The position numbers and the translations under genes were made by a program. A stretch of DNA of 64,000 nt from Nonomuraea typhae (lineage in GTDB: Bacteria; Actinomycetota; Actinomycetes; Streptosporangiales; Streptosporangiaceae). This document shows positions 18,191-26,493 of the stretch, in pieces. Every line of letters begins with the position of its first letter. Positions within the stretch are counted from its first letter, which is position 1. Under the pieces are notes generated by a model. It saw only the letters and a list, made by a program, of their open reading frames with translations, had not been told where the DNA came from and ran no database searches. The stretch lies in NCBI RefSeq assembly GCF_009760925.1, contig NZ_VRLV01000009.1:62001-126000 (forward strand), read 5' to 3'.

Positions 18191-20677
18191 ATGGAGCAGT
18201 ACGAGATGTATTGTCTGGCGCATCCGGACTTTTATGACGTCCTGGATGAGCGGAAGTCGCCGGACGCTCTCTTTTCCGTCGCCCGCCGCCCGGTGCCCGA
18301 AGGATGGGCCCACCACGCGACCGACACGTGGATGTATTACACGCCGGTAGGCGGAGAGCCCCTGCCGCTCCAAGGATGGAAGATCCACATCTCCGCCCGG
18401 GTGGACGACGCCGAGCGCGCCCTGGCCGCGGTCTGGGACTACTGCGTGCCCCGCGGCGTGGCCTTCAAGTTCCTGCGCGGGCTGCCGGTGCTGGTGATGC
18501 TCGGATCCAAGGCCGCCTCGCGCGCTTCCAGCGGCAAGCTCGTCACGATCTACCCACGGGACGAGGCCCAGCTCGAACTGGTGCTGAAGGAGCTCAACGA
18601 GCTGCTGCGCGAGGTCAAGGGCCCCTACATCCTGAGCGACCTCCGGTACGGCGAGGGCCCGCTGTTCGTGCGCTACGGCGGCTTCGCCGAGCGGCACACG
18701 CTGTCGGAGTCCGGCGAGCGGGTGCTGGCCGTCGAGGACGGGACGGGCGCACTCGTGCCCGACGTGCGGAACGCGGTCTTCTCGGTGCCGGCGTGGACCA
18801 CGCTGCCCGACTTCCTCCAGCCGCACCTCGACGCCCGCAACGCGGTCAAGCTGGACGGCCTGCCGTACCGGATCGAAAGTGTCCTGCACTTCTCCAACGG
18901 CGGCGGCGTCTACCTGGGCGAGGACCTGCGGACCGGAGCGCGGGTCGTCCTCAAGGAGGCCAGGCCGTACGCGGGGCTGGACGCGGCGGGCCGGGACGCC
19001 GTCGCGCGGCTCGGGCACGAACGGGACATCCTGACCAGGCTCGCCGGGCTGGACGCGGCACCCGCGCTCATCGAGTACTTCGAGCTGGGCGAGCACCACT
19101 TCCTCGTGCAGGAGTTCGTCGACGGGACCACGCTGCAGCGGCGGCTGGTGCGCCGGTATCCGCTGACCAAGGCCACGTCGACCCGGGCCGACCTCGAGGA
19201 GTACGCGAGCTGGGCGCTGGAGACCCTCGACAGCGTCGAGCGGGCGGTGCACGCGCTGCACGGGCGTGGCGTGGTCTTCGGCGACCTGCATCCCGACAAC
19301 GTCCTGCTCACCGAGAGCGGCCGGGTCGTGCTCATCGACTACGAGGTGGCCACGCTCGCCGAGGACGGCGCCCGCGCCGCCCTGGCCCACCCCGCCTTCG
19401 TCGCGCCGCAGGACCGGAGCGGCGTCCAGGTGGACGAGTACGCGCTGGCCTGCCTGCGCATGGCCCTGTTCGCGCCACAGTGCACGATCATGCAGCCGAT
19501 GAACCACGGCAAGGTGCGCCATCTGGGCGCCATCGTCCGGGAGACCTTCGGCGCCGACCTGGGCCCGGCGATCGAGACCATCGCCGGTGACGCGAGCTGG
19601 AACGCGCCCCCGATGCCCGGCCAGGAATCCTGGCCCGTGGTGCGCGACGCCATCGCCAAGGCCATCACCGCCAGCGCCACCCCCGAGCGCGACGACCGGC
19701 TCTTCCCCGGCGACCCCGCCCAGTTCAAGCCCGGCGGCGGCCTCAGCCTCGCCTACGGCGCCGCCGGCGTGCTCTACGCCCTCCACCAGGCCGGATGCGA
19801 GCCCGTGCACGAGGACTGGCTGCGCCGGCGGGCCACCGAGCCCGTGGCCAACTCCGGCCTCGGCCTCTACGACGGCCTGCACGGCATCGCCCACGTGCTC
19901 GACCTCCTCGGCCACCGCCAGGACGCCCTCGACGTGGCCGACATCGTCCTGCGCGAGAAGTGGGAAGGACTCGGGGTCTCACTCTTCTCCGGCCTGGCCG
20001 GAATCGGGCTCAACCTCTTCCACCTGGGCCTGACCGAATCGGCCAGCACGGCCGTGGAGCTGTGCGCCGGCCGCCTCGACGTGGTGCTGCCCGAGATCAG
20101 CGGCGGCACCAACCCGCGCGCGGGGCTCATGCACGGCTTCAGCGGACCGGCCCTGCTGTTCGTCCACGCCTACGAACGCACCGGCGACTCCGGCATGCTC
20201 GACCTGGCCGAGACCGCCCTCCGCCTGGACCTGCGACGCTGCCTCACCGCCGACGACGGATCCCTCCAGGTCAACCAGGGCTGGCGGTTGCTGCCCTACC
20301 TGGACGAGGGCTCCGCCGGGATCGCGATGGTCCTCGAACGTTACCTGCGCCACCGGCCCGCCTCCGAGCTCGCCCCCGAGCTCGACAAGCTGCGGCTGGT
20401 CGCGCGATCCGGCTTCTTCGTGCAGTCGGGCCTGTTCACCGGCCGCGCCGGCATCCTCGCCGCCTTCGGAAAGGGCGTGCGCGACCTGCGCTGGCACGCC
20501 CTGCCGTACGGCGGGGGCCTGGCCTTCCCCGGTGACCAGCTGCTGCGGCTGTCCATGGATCTGGCTACAGGAAGTGCAGGTGTCCTGCTTGCTCTGGCAA
20601 CGGCGGTGCCGGAGCCGCGGGCCCACCTCCCCTTCCTGGAGTCACCAACCCGCGACGAGCATGGGAAGGAGGTGTAG
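18191..20677 (+). CDS. Class III lanthipeptide synthetase (LanKC, RamC/AmfT-like)
   Basis: 828 aa three-domain enzyme: N-terminal phospho-Ser/Thr lyase-like part (about 1-210), Ser/Thr-kinase-like domain (about 215-480, with VVLKEARPY, the catalytic loop GDLHPDNVLL near residue 365 and LIDYEVA as DFG-like), and a LanC-like cyclase (about 550-828: GLYDGLHGIAHVLDLLG, LFSGLAGIGLN, LMHGFSGPALL, GSAGIAMVL). The Zn-binding Cys-Cys-His triad of class I/II/IV cyclases is not apparent, which places it in class III. It phosphorylates and dehydrates Ser/Thr of the precursor encoded 5 bp downstream, then forms labionin/lanthionine rings. ATG 18191 has GGGGAGG about 8 nt upstream. Transcription continues into the precursor, exporters and protease. 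Confidence 0.93.
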   Translation: MEQYEMYCLAHPDFYDVLDERKSPDALFSVARRPVPEGWAHHATDTWMYYTPVGGEPLPLQGWKIHISARVDDAERALAAVWDYCVPRGVAFKFLRGLPVLVMLGSKAASRASSGKLVTIYPRDEAQLELVLKELNELLREVKGPYILSDLRYGEGPLFVRYGGFAERHTLSESGERVLAVEDGTGALVPDVRNAVFSVPAWTTLPDFLQPHLDARNAVKLDGLPYRIESVLHFSNGGGVYLGEDLRTGARVVLKEARPYAGLDAAGRDAVARLGHERDILTRLAGLDAAPALIEYFELGEHHFLVQEFVDGTTLQRRLVRRYPLTKATSTRADLEEYASWALETLDSVERAVHALHGRGVVFGDLHPDNVLLTESGRVVLIDYEVATLAEDGARAALAHPAFVAPQDRSGVQVDEYALACLRMALFAPQCTIMQPMNHGKVRHLGAIVRETFGADLGPAIETIAGDASWNAPPMPGQESWPVVRDAIAKAITASATPERDDRLFPGDPAQFKPGGGLSLAYGAAGVLYALHQAGCEPVHEDWLRRRATEPVANSGLGLYDGLHGIAHVLDLLGHRQDALDVADIVLREKWEGLGVSLFSGLAGIGLNLFHLGLTESASTAVELCAGRLDVVLPEISGGTNPRAGLMHGFSGPALLFVHAYERTGDSGMLDLAETALRLDLRRCLTADDGSLQVNQGWRLLPYLDEGSAGIAMVLERYLRHRPASELAPELDKLRLVARSGFFVQSGLFTGRAGILAAFGKGVRDLRWHALPYGGGLAFPGDQLLRLSMDLATGSAGVLLALATAVPEPRAHLPFLESPTRDEHGKEV

Positions 20678-20682
20678 ACCAC

Positions 20683-20814
20683 ATGACTCTCCTCGACCTT
20701 CAGGGTATGGAGGCTCCCGCGAGCAGCGAGGCCCCCACCGGCGGCAGCTCGCTCACCATCCTGGGCTGTGAATCCCACAAGCCGAGCAACCTCAGTGTTC
20801 TGCTGTGCCACTGA
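20683..20814 (+). CDS. SapB/AmfS-like class III lanthipeptide precursor
   Basis: 43 aa. The leader starts MTLLDLQGME and contains the LLDLQ recognition motif of class III leaders. The core holds two ring motifs of labionin/lanthionine type: S22-S-L-T25-I-L-G-C29 (SxxTxxxC) and S35-N-L-S38-V-L-L-C42 (SxxSxxxC), ending in His43. This two-ring layout and the hydrophobic residues inside the rings match SapB, the morphogenetic surfactant of Streptomyces. A Pro-Thr junction (Pro18/Thr19) just before TGG would give a mature peptide starting TGG, like SapB's TGS, and fits the prolyl oligopeptidase in the same operon. Strong ribosome binding site AAGGAGGTG overlaps the lanKC stop. Confidence 0.93.
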   Translation: MTLLDLQGMEAPASSEAPTGGSSLTILGCESHKPSNLSVLLCH

Positions 20815-20825
20815 TGAAGTGAAAG

Positions 20826-20860
20826 GGTGCCGGGGCGTCTGCGAACGACGTCCCGGCACC
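20826..20860 (+). terminator. Attenuating hairpin after the precursor gene
   Basis: GGTGCCGGG (20826-20834) pairs with CCCGGCACC (20852-20860); the stem continues through a G-U pair and CGTC/GACG to about 14 bp around a 7-nt loop. It starts 12 nt after the precursor stop and precedes the exporter genes, so it probably causes partial termination and a high precursor-to-transporter ratio, and may protect the 3' end of the short mRNA. Confidence 0.75.
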
Positions 20861-20894
20861 ACATATGTCCGGCAGGAAGAAAAAGGGGAGAACC

Positions 20895-22595
20895 GTGCGG
20901 CCCGGTGATCGGCTGGTGGTGGACGTGGTACGGCGCAGCGGGCCGTGGCCCGCGCTGCTGGCGTTCACCGCGACGGCCGGAGCCGGGGCCCAGCTGGCTC
21001 TGCCGTACCTGATCGGGCGGACCATCGACGGTCAGGATCGCGCGACCTGGCTGGCCGCCGCCATCGGCGCGGTGGCGGCGATCATGGCCTGCGAGAGCCT
21101 GGCCGTCTGGACCCGCGGCATGAGCGGCGCCGCCGTGGCGGCCAGGGGACGGCTGGCGCTCATGCGCAGTGTGCTCGGGGTGGGGCCGGGCATGACCCGC
21201 CGCTTCGGGCAAGGCGACCTGGTCACCCGCGCCGGGCTGAACGCCGAGGAACTGGGCGGCGCCCCTGACGCGTTCGTCAGCGTCGTCTCGCTGCTGGTGC
21301 CGACCCTCGGCGGCCTCGTGGCGCTCACGCTCATCGACCCCCGGCTCACGCTGGCCCTCGCCGCCGGGCTGGTCGTCATCATGCTGGTGTTGCGGGCGTT
21401 CATGCGGACCAGCGGGGAGATCGCCGCCGGTTACCAGGAGACGCAGGGGGAGATCGCCACCAGGCTGGTCGACGCCCTGGCCGGTGCGCGCACGATCGCG
21501 GCCGCCGGGACCGCCGAGCGCGAGGTGGAGCGGGTGCTGGATCCGCTGCCGCGACTGCGCCGGCACGGGCTGGCCCTGTGGCGGGCGACCGCCGGCGCCG
21601 GAGTCCGGGCCGGGCTCATGGTCCCGGTGCTGGAAGTGGCGGTACTGGCGGTGGGCGGGCTGCTCCTGGCCTCCCGGCAGCTGACCGTCGGCGAACTGTA
21701 CGCGGCCGCACGCTATGCCGTGCTCGGCGCGGCGTTGAGCGGTGGCCTGGGATTCGTGGCCCGGCTGGCCAGGGCCAGGTCCGCGGCCCACCGAGTCGCC
21801 GAGGTGCTGGCCGAGCCCGCGCTCGAGTCCGGCACTCGGGAGTTGCCGCCGGGGAGCGGGACCGTCGAGTTCCGCGGAGTGCGTGCCGGTGGGCTGGACG
21901 TGGGAGATCTGGTGTTGCCCGGCGGGTCGGTCACGGCCGTGGTCGGGCGGTCGGGGACGGGCAAGTCCGTGCTGGCGGCGCTGGCCGGGCGGCTGGCCGA
22001 TCCCGACCAAGGGGCGATCCGCCTGGACGGGGTGAGCTTGCGTGACCTGTCGCCGGGGGTGTTGCGGCAGGCGGTCGCCTATGCCTTCGAGCGGCCGGTG
22101 CTGCTCGGGCGGACGGTCGGGGACGCGGTCGGCCTCGGGCTGCGCGAAGACATGAGCTTGGTGGAGGGGGCGGCACGGGCGGCTCGCGCCGACGGGTTCC
22201 TGCGGCGGTTGCCCGACGGGTTCCGTACGGCGCTGGAGGCCGCGCCCATGTCGGGGGGCGAGCGGCAGCGGGTTGGCCTGGCCCGCGCCTTCGCCCAAGG
22301 CGGGCGCTTCCTCGTGCTGGACGACGCCACCTCCGGGCTCGACACCCTGACCGAGCGGCAGGTGGGCGAGGCGCTCACCGGAGAGCTCGGCGGGCGCACC
22401 CGGTTGGTCGTCACCCACCGCGCCGCCACCGCCGCGCGCGCCGATCGGGTGATCTGGCTGGACGGCGGGCGCGTGCGGGGCCACGCGCCCCACGGGGTCC
22501 TGTGGCAGGATCCCGCCTACCGGGCCGTCTTTCAGACCATGACCGTCGAGGACGCGGTACCCGAACCGCGGGCCGTACCAGAGGCGGCCCCATGA
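20895..22595 (+). CDS. ABC exporter half-transporter (RamA/AmfB-like)
   Basis: 566 aa: an N-terminal six-helix membrane domain (about 1-300) and a C-terminal nucleotide-binding domain. Walker A is VGRSGTGKS, signature MSGGERQR, Walker B FLVLDDA (Asp-Ala in place of Asp-Glu at the catalytic carboxylate) and the H-loop VVTHRAAT. Loss of the catalytic Glu is typical of one half of heterodimeric exporters, so this should pair with the next gene to export the lanthipeptide. GTG 20895 with AGGGGAG just upstream is preferred over ATG 20865, which lies against the attenuator hairpin. ATGA overlap with the next gene. Confidence 0.88.
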   Translation: MRPGDRLVVDVVRRSGPWPALLAFTATAGAGAQLALPYLIGRTIDGQDRATWLAAAIGAVAAIMACESLAVWTRGMSGAAVAARGRLALMRSVLGVGPGMTRRFGQGDLVTRAGLNAEELGGAPDAFVSVVSLLVPTLGGLVALTLIDPRLTLALAAGLVVIMLVLRAFMRTSGEIAAGYQETQGEIATRLVDALAGARTIAAAGTAEREVERVLDPLPRLRRHGLALWRATAGAGVRAGLMVPVLEVAVLAVGGLLLASRQLTVGELYAAARYAVLGAALSGGLGFVARLARARSAAHRVAEVLAEPALESGTRELPPGSGTVEFRGVRAGGLDVGDLVLPGGSVTAVVGRSGTGKSVLAALAGRLADPDQGAIRLDGVSLRDLSPGVLRQAVAYAFERPVLLGRTVGDAVGLGLREDMSLVEGAARAARADGFLRRLPDGFRTALEAAPMSGGERQRVGLARAFAQGGRFLVLDDATSGLDTLTERQVGEALTGELGGRTRLVVTHRAATAARADRVIWLDGGRVRGHAPHGVLWQDPAYRAVFQTMTVEDAVPEPRAVPEAAP

Positions 22596-24412
22596 GCGGC
22601 GGACCCACGACCGGCGGACCCACCCCCGGCGGACCCACGACCGGCGGACCCACCCCCGGCGGACCCACGACCGGCGGACCCACCACCAGGGGTCCCCTGA
22701 GCAGCGGTCCTTTGGGCGCGGGCAAGGTGGTGTGGGCGGCGCTGCGGTCGCGGCCGCGTGCGCTGGCCAGGATCATGGCCTGGTCGCTGGTCGAGGTGGC
22801 GCCCGCCTTCCTGATCGGGCACGCGATCGCGCGGGCCATCGACGACGGGTTCGCCGCCGGGCGGGTGGACACGGGACTGCTCTGGCTGGCCGCGCTCGGG
22901 CTGGTCTGGCTGGTGGCGGCCGTCGCCGCCCGGCAGGTGGTCCTGGCCGTGGCCGCCGTGGCCGAGCCGTTCCGCGACGAGTTGCTGACGCTGGCCGTAC
23001 GCGGCGCGCTCCGTGGCGGAGAAGCGGGGGTCGCGGGCGCGCCCGAGGTGGCCAGCGTGGCCGTGGCCCGGGTCAACCTGCAGGTCGAGCTGGCCAGGGA
23101 CGCCTTCGCCGCGGTCGTCACCGTGGTGCGCGGGTTCGCGTTCACCGCGGCGGGTGCGGTGCTCGGGCTGCTCACCCTGCATCCGGCGCTGGCCGTGCTG
23201 GTGGTGCCGCCGTTCGCGCTCGGGGTGGTGTTGTTCACCGCCTCCCTGCCCGCGTTGTACCGGCGCCAGCGTGCCTACCTCGAGGCCGACGAGGCCACTG
23301 CCCAGACCCTCACCACCGTCACCGGCGGCCTGCGCGACATCACCGCCTGCGGCGCCGAGGACCGGATCGCCACGATGACCGGCGAACGCGTCGCCGAGCA
23401 GGCGCGGGCCGCCCGCCGCCTGGCCGGCATGACCGCCCTGCGCAGCGCCACCCTCGGCGTCGGCGCCTGGGCCCCGGTCGCCCTGATCCTGGTCGGCAGC
23501 CCGTGGGTGGCGGGCGGCACGCTGGGCGCCGGCGTGATCATCGGTGCCCTGGCCTACGTCACGCAGTCGCTGGCCCCCGCCCTGGGCGGCCTGGTCGAGG
23601 GGGTCGGCGTCAGCGGCGTACGCCTGCTCGCCTCCCTCGGCCGCATCCTGCACACGACCCCGTCCCCTGCCGCGCCGGAGCGCGGGTCCGTCCCGTCGGC
23701 GCCGGACGTCGTCTTCGCGGGCGCCGGGTTCGCGTACGGCACGCGGGCCGAACCGGTCGTCGACGCCTTGGACCTGGTCATCGAGGAGGGCGAGCACCTG
23801 GCCGTGGTGGGCCCGAGCGGCACGGGCAAGTCCACGCTGGCCGCGCTGGCCGCCGGCATGCTCCGCCCGGACACCGGCGAGGTGCGCGTGGGCGGTGTCC
23901 CCGCCCATCTGGCCGACCCCGCCGCCCGGGTGCTCATCCCTCAGGAGGCGTACGTCTTCCGCGGCACCGTGGGCGAGAACCTGGCGTACCTGTCCGACGC
24001 CCCCGGCGGCGACATCCTGGCCGCGGCCGAGGACCTGGGCGCCGGTGAGCTGGTCGACCGGCTCGGCGGCCTGGCGGCGGACCTGGACCCCGGGGCGTTG
24101 TCGGCGGGGGAGCGGCAGCTCATCGCCCTGGTCAGGGCCTACCTCGCGCCTGCCCGGCTGGTCATCCTGGACGAGGCCACCTGCCATCTCGACCCGGCCG
24201 CGGAGGCGCGGGTGGAGCAGGCGTTCGTCCGGCGGGGCGGCACGCTCGTCGTCGTGGCCCACCGGCTGACGTCGGCGCGGCGGGCGGGACGCATTCTGCT
24301 GCTCGACGGGGCCCGGGCCGCGACCGGCACCCATGACGAACTGATCGCCACGGCACCGCTCTACGCCGACCTGGTCGGCCACTGGGAGCCCGAGGAGGCT
24401 CAGCTTTCATGA
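22592..24412 (+). CDS. ABC exporter half-transporter (RamB/AmfA-like) with repeat N-terminus
   Basis: 606 aa. The first ~35 residues are six GGPT(T/P) pentapeptides encoded by a 15-bp tandem repeat; then a six-helix membrane domain and an ATPase with Walker A VGPSGTGKST, signature LSAGERQL, Walker B LVILDEA with the catalytic Glu, and H-loop VVAHRLTS. It thus supplies the competent catalytic site that the partner lacks. The coupling by ATGA to both neighbours and the position behind the precursor indicate a role in lanthipeptide export. The repetitive cytoplasmic tail is not expected in the family. Confidence 0.88.
   Translation: MSGGPTTGGPTPGGPTTGGPTPGGPTTGGPTTRGPLSSGPLGAGKVVWAALRSRPRALARIMAWSLVEVAPAFLIGHAIARAIDDGFAAGRVDTGLLWLAALGLVWLVAAVAARQVVLAVAAVAEPFRDELLTLAVRGALRGGEAGVAGAPEVASVAVARVNLQVELARDAFAAVVTVVRGFAFTAAGAVLGLLTLHPALAVLVVPPFALGVVLFTASLPALYRRQRAYLEADEATAQTLTTVTGGLRDITACGAEDRIATMTGERVAEQARAARRLAGMTALRSATLGVGAWAPVALILVGSPWVAGGTLGAGVIIGALAYVTQSLAPALGGLVEGVGVSGVRLLASLGRILHTTPSPAAPERGSVPSAPDVVFAGAGFAYGTRAEPVVDALDLVIEEGEHLAVVGPSGTGKSTLAALAAGMLRPDTGEVRVGGVPAHLADPAARVLIPQEAYVFRGTVGENLAYLSDAPGGDILAAAEDLGAGELVDRLGGLAADLDPGALSAGERQLIALVRAYLAPARLVILDEATCHLDPAAEARVEQAFVRRGGTLVVVAHRLTSARRAGRILLLDGARAATGTHDELIATAPLYADLVGHWEPEEAQLS
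22598..22687 (+). repeat. 15-bp tandem repeat encoding GGPT(T/P)
   Basis: Six 15-bp units directly after codon 2 of the exporter gene, alternating GGCGGACCCACGACC and GGCGGACCCACCCCC; the last is a variant. The unit is a multiple of three, so copy-number change would lengthen or shorten the N-terminal tail without breaking the frame. Confidence 0.9.
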
Positions 24413-26370
24413 AATATCCGGACGCACACCGGCTGCCGCTCGTCGACGACCTCCACGGCCACCAGGTCCCCGACCCCTACCGCTGGCTCGAGGACGCCGC
24501 GGACCCGGCCACCACCGCCTGGCTCGCCGAACAGGAGACCCTCTGGCGCGACCACGCCGCCACCCTCCCGTGGCGTGACCGGATGCTGGCCCGGCTCACC
24601 GAGCTCAGCCGTACCGGCAGCGTGAACCCGCCCGTCTGGCGCGGCGAGCACTGCTTCGTGCTGCGCCGGGCGGCAGGGGAGGAGCACCCCGTGCTCTACC
24701 GCGACGACGAGGTCCTTCTCGACCCGATGCGCCTGGACCCGACCGGCCTGACCACGCTCGACGAATGGCAGCCCGACCCCGAAGGGCGCCTGGTGGCCTA
24801 TCAGCTGTCCCGGCGCGGCGAGGAGCGGGCGGAGCTGCGCGTCATGGACGTCCGCACCGGCGAGGACGTGGACGGCCCCCTCTCCGACTGCCGTTACTCC
24901 CCGGTCGCGTGGCTGCCCGGTGGCCGGGCGTTCTACTACGTGCGCTCCCGCGCGGGCGTCTACCTGCACCATCTCGGCAACGACACCGACGAGGAGGTCC
25001 TCACCGGGCTCGCCTCCTACGCCGTGAGCCTGAGCGCCGACGGGCGCTGGCTCATCGTGGCCTCAGCGCCCGGACCCGGCACCCCGAACGAGCTGTGGCT
25101 CGACGACCTGACCACCGGCGAGCGCCGTCAGATACAGCCCGGCGGACTGGCCAGGAGCGCCGCGGCGGTCGGCCGTGACGGCCGCCTGTACGTGCTGACC
25201 GACCTCGACGCCCCGCGCAGGCGCCTGTGCACCGCCGATCCGGCCACGCCGGATGCGTGGAAGGAACTGGTGCCGGAGGACCCGGAGTCGGTGCTGGCCG
25301 CCTTCACGATCCTGGACGGCAACCGGCTGCTGGTCTCGCGGGTCCGGCACGCGGTCTCCGAGCTGACCGTGCACGACCTGGACACCGGGCGGCCCGCCGT
25401 ACCGGTGAAGCTGCCGGGAGCCGGGACGATCGGCCCGCTGACGACGCGGCCCGAGGGCGGGCACGAGGCGTGGTTCTTCTACACCGACGCCGTCACCCCG
25501 GCGGGCGTGTGGCGCTACGACGCCCGCGACGGCGCGCTCAGCGTGTGGGAGGCCAGCCTCCCCGTGTCCGGCGTGCAGAGCAGGCAGATCACCTTCACCT
25601 CGCGCGACGGCACCGACGTGCGGATGACCGTGATCGCCAAGCCCGGCGACGGGCGTCCCCGGCCGTGCATCATGACCGGATACGGCGGTTTCGGCAGATC
25701 CCTCATGCCCGGCTACGCGGCGGACTCCGTCGCCTGGATCGAGGCCGGCGGCGTGCTCGCCGTGGCGGGGCTGCGCGGCGGCTGCGAGGAGGGGGAGGCG
25801 TGGCATCGCGCGGGCATGCGCGAGAACAAGCAGAACGTCTTCGACGACTTCATCGCCGCGGCGGAGAAACTCGTCGCGGACGGCTGGACCACGCCGGACC
25901 GGCTCGGCATCTGGGGCGAGTCCAACGGCGGCCTGCTCATCGGCGCGATGCTCACCCAGCGCCCGGACCTGTTCGCGGCGGCGGTCTGCTCGGCGCCGAT
26001 CCTCGACATGGCCCGCTACGAGCGCTCCGGCCTGGGGGCGTCCTGGTCGCAGGAGTACGGCACCGCCGACGTGCCGGAGGAACTGGCCTGGATGCTGGCC
26101 TACTCGCCCTACCACCGGGTCGCGGAGGGAACGGCCTACCCGGCCACCCTGTTCACGGTGTTCGGCGCCGACACCCGGGTCGACCCCCTGCACGCGCGCA
26201 AGATGTGCGCGGCCATGCAGTGGGCGGACATCGGGGAACGGCCGATCGTGCTGCGCCACGAGAGCGACGTCGGCCACGGCGCGCGGGCGGTGAGCCGATC
26301 GGTGGTCCTGGCCGCGGACGCGCTGGCCTTCCTCGCCGAGCACACGGGCCTGCCCCTTCCGCCTTCCTGA
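24409..26370 (+). CDS. S9A prolyl oligopeptidase, probable lanthipeptide leader protease
   Basis: 653 aa, usual length for cytosolic prolyl oligopeptidase. N-terminal cap VPDPYRWLEDAADPATTAWL, a beta-propeller (about 75-395) and the alpha/beta-hydrolase domain with GESNGG (Ser505), GADTRVDP (Asp588) and DVGHGAR (His623). No signal peptide, so it acts inside the cell. It overlaps the exporter gene by ATGA. A prolyl oligopeptidase (FlaP) removes the leader of a class III lanthipeptide in Kribbella, and the leader here has Pro residues at 12 and 18, the latter just before the core. Cleavage after Pro18 is the inferred maturation step. Confidence 0.93.
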   Translation: MKYPDAHRLPLVDDLHGHQVPDPYRWLEDAADPATTAWLAEQETLWRDHAATLPWRDRMLARLTELSRTGSVNPPVWRGEHCFVLRRAAGEEHPVLYRDDEVLLDPMRLDPTGLTTLDEWQPDPEGRLVAYQLSRRGEERAELRVMDVRTGEDVDGPLSDCRYSPVAWLPGGRAFYYVRSRAGVYLHHLGNDTDEEVLTGLASYAVSLSADGRWLIVASAPGPGTPNELWLDDLTTGERRQIQPGGLARSAAAVGRDGRLYVLTDLDAPRRRLCTADPATPDAWKELVPEDPESVLAAFTILDGNRLLVSRVRHAVSELTVHDLDTGRPAVPVKLPGAGTIGPLTTRPEGGHEAWFFYTDAVTPAGVWRYDARDGALSVWEASLPVSGVQSRQITFTSRDGTDVRMTVIAKPGDGRPRPCIMTGYGGFGRSLMPGYAADSVAWIEAGGVLAVAGLRGGCEEGEAWHRAGMRENKQNVFDDFIAAAEKLVADGWTTPDRLGIWGESNGGLLIGAMLTQRPDLFAAAVCSAPILDMARYERSGLGASWSQEYGTADVPEELAWMLAYSPYHRVAEGTAYPATLFTVFGADTRVDPLHARKMCAAMQWADIGERPIVLRHESDVGHGARAVSRSVVLAADALAFLAEHTGLPLPPS

Positions 26371-26377
26371 CGGGCCC

Positions 26378-26493
26378 GGATCCAGCCCCCTGATGCAGCC
26401 CCCCAGATCCGGCCCTCAGGTTGCGCCTTCAGGTTCATCCTCCGATCCAGCTCCAGGATCCACCTCTGGGATCCAGCCCTCAGATCCAGCCCG
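26378..26493. repeat. Degenerate 13-14-bp repeat at a response-regulator stop codon
   Basis: About nine degenerate copies of a GATCCAGCCCTCA-like unit fill the gap between the convergent protease (stop 26370) and response regulator (stop 26480). Read on the minus strand the unit is the regulator's own ending, GGC TGG ATC TGA (Gly-Trp-Ile-stop), repeated with drift. Confidence 0.8.

Noticed and set aside
20865-20894. Ten-residue basic extension (ATG 20865) of the first ABC exporter
   Set aside because: The ATG lies 5 nt after the attenuator stem with no Shine-Dalgarno, whereas GTG 20895 has AGGGGAG at suitable distance; not excluded.
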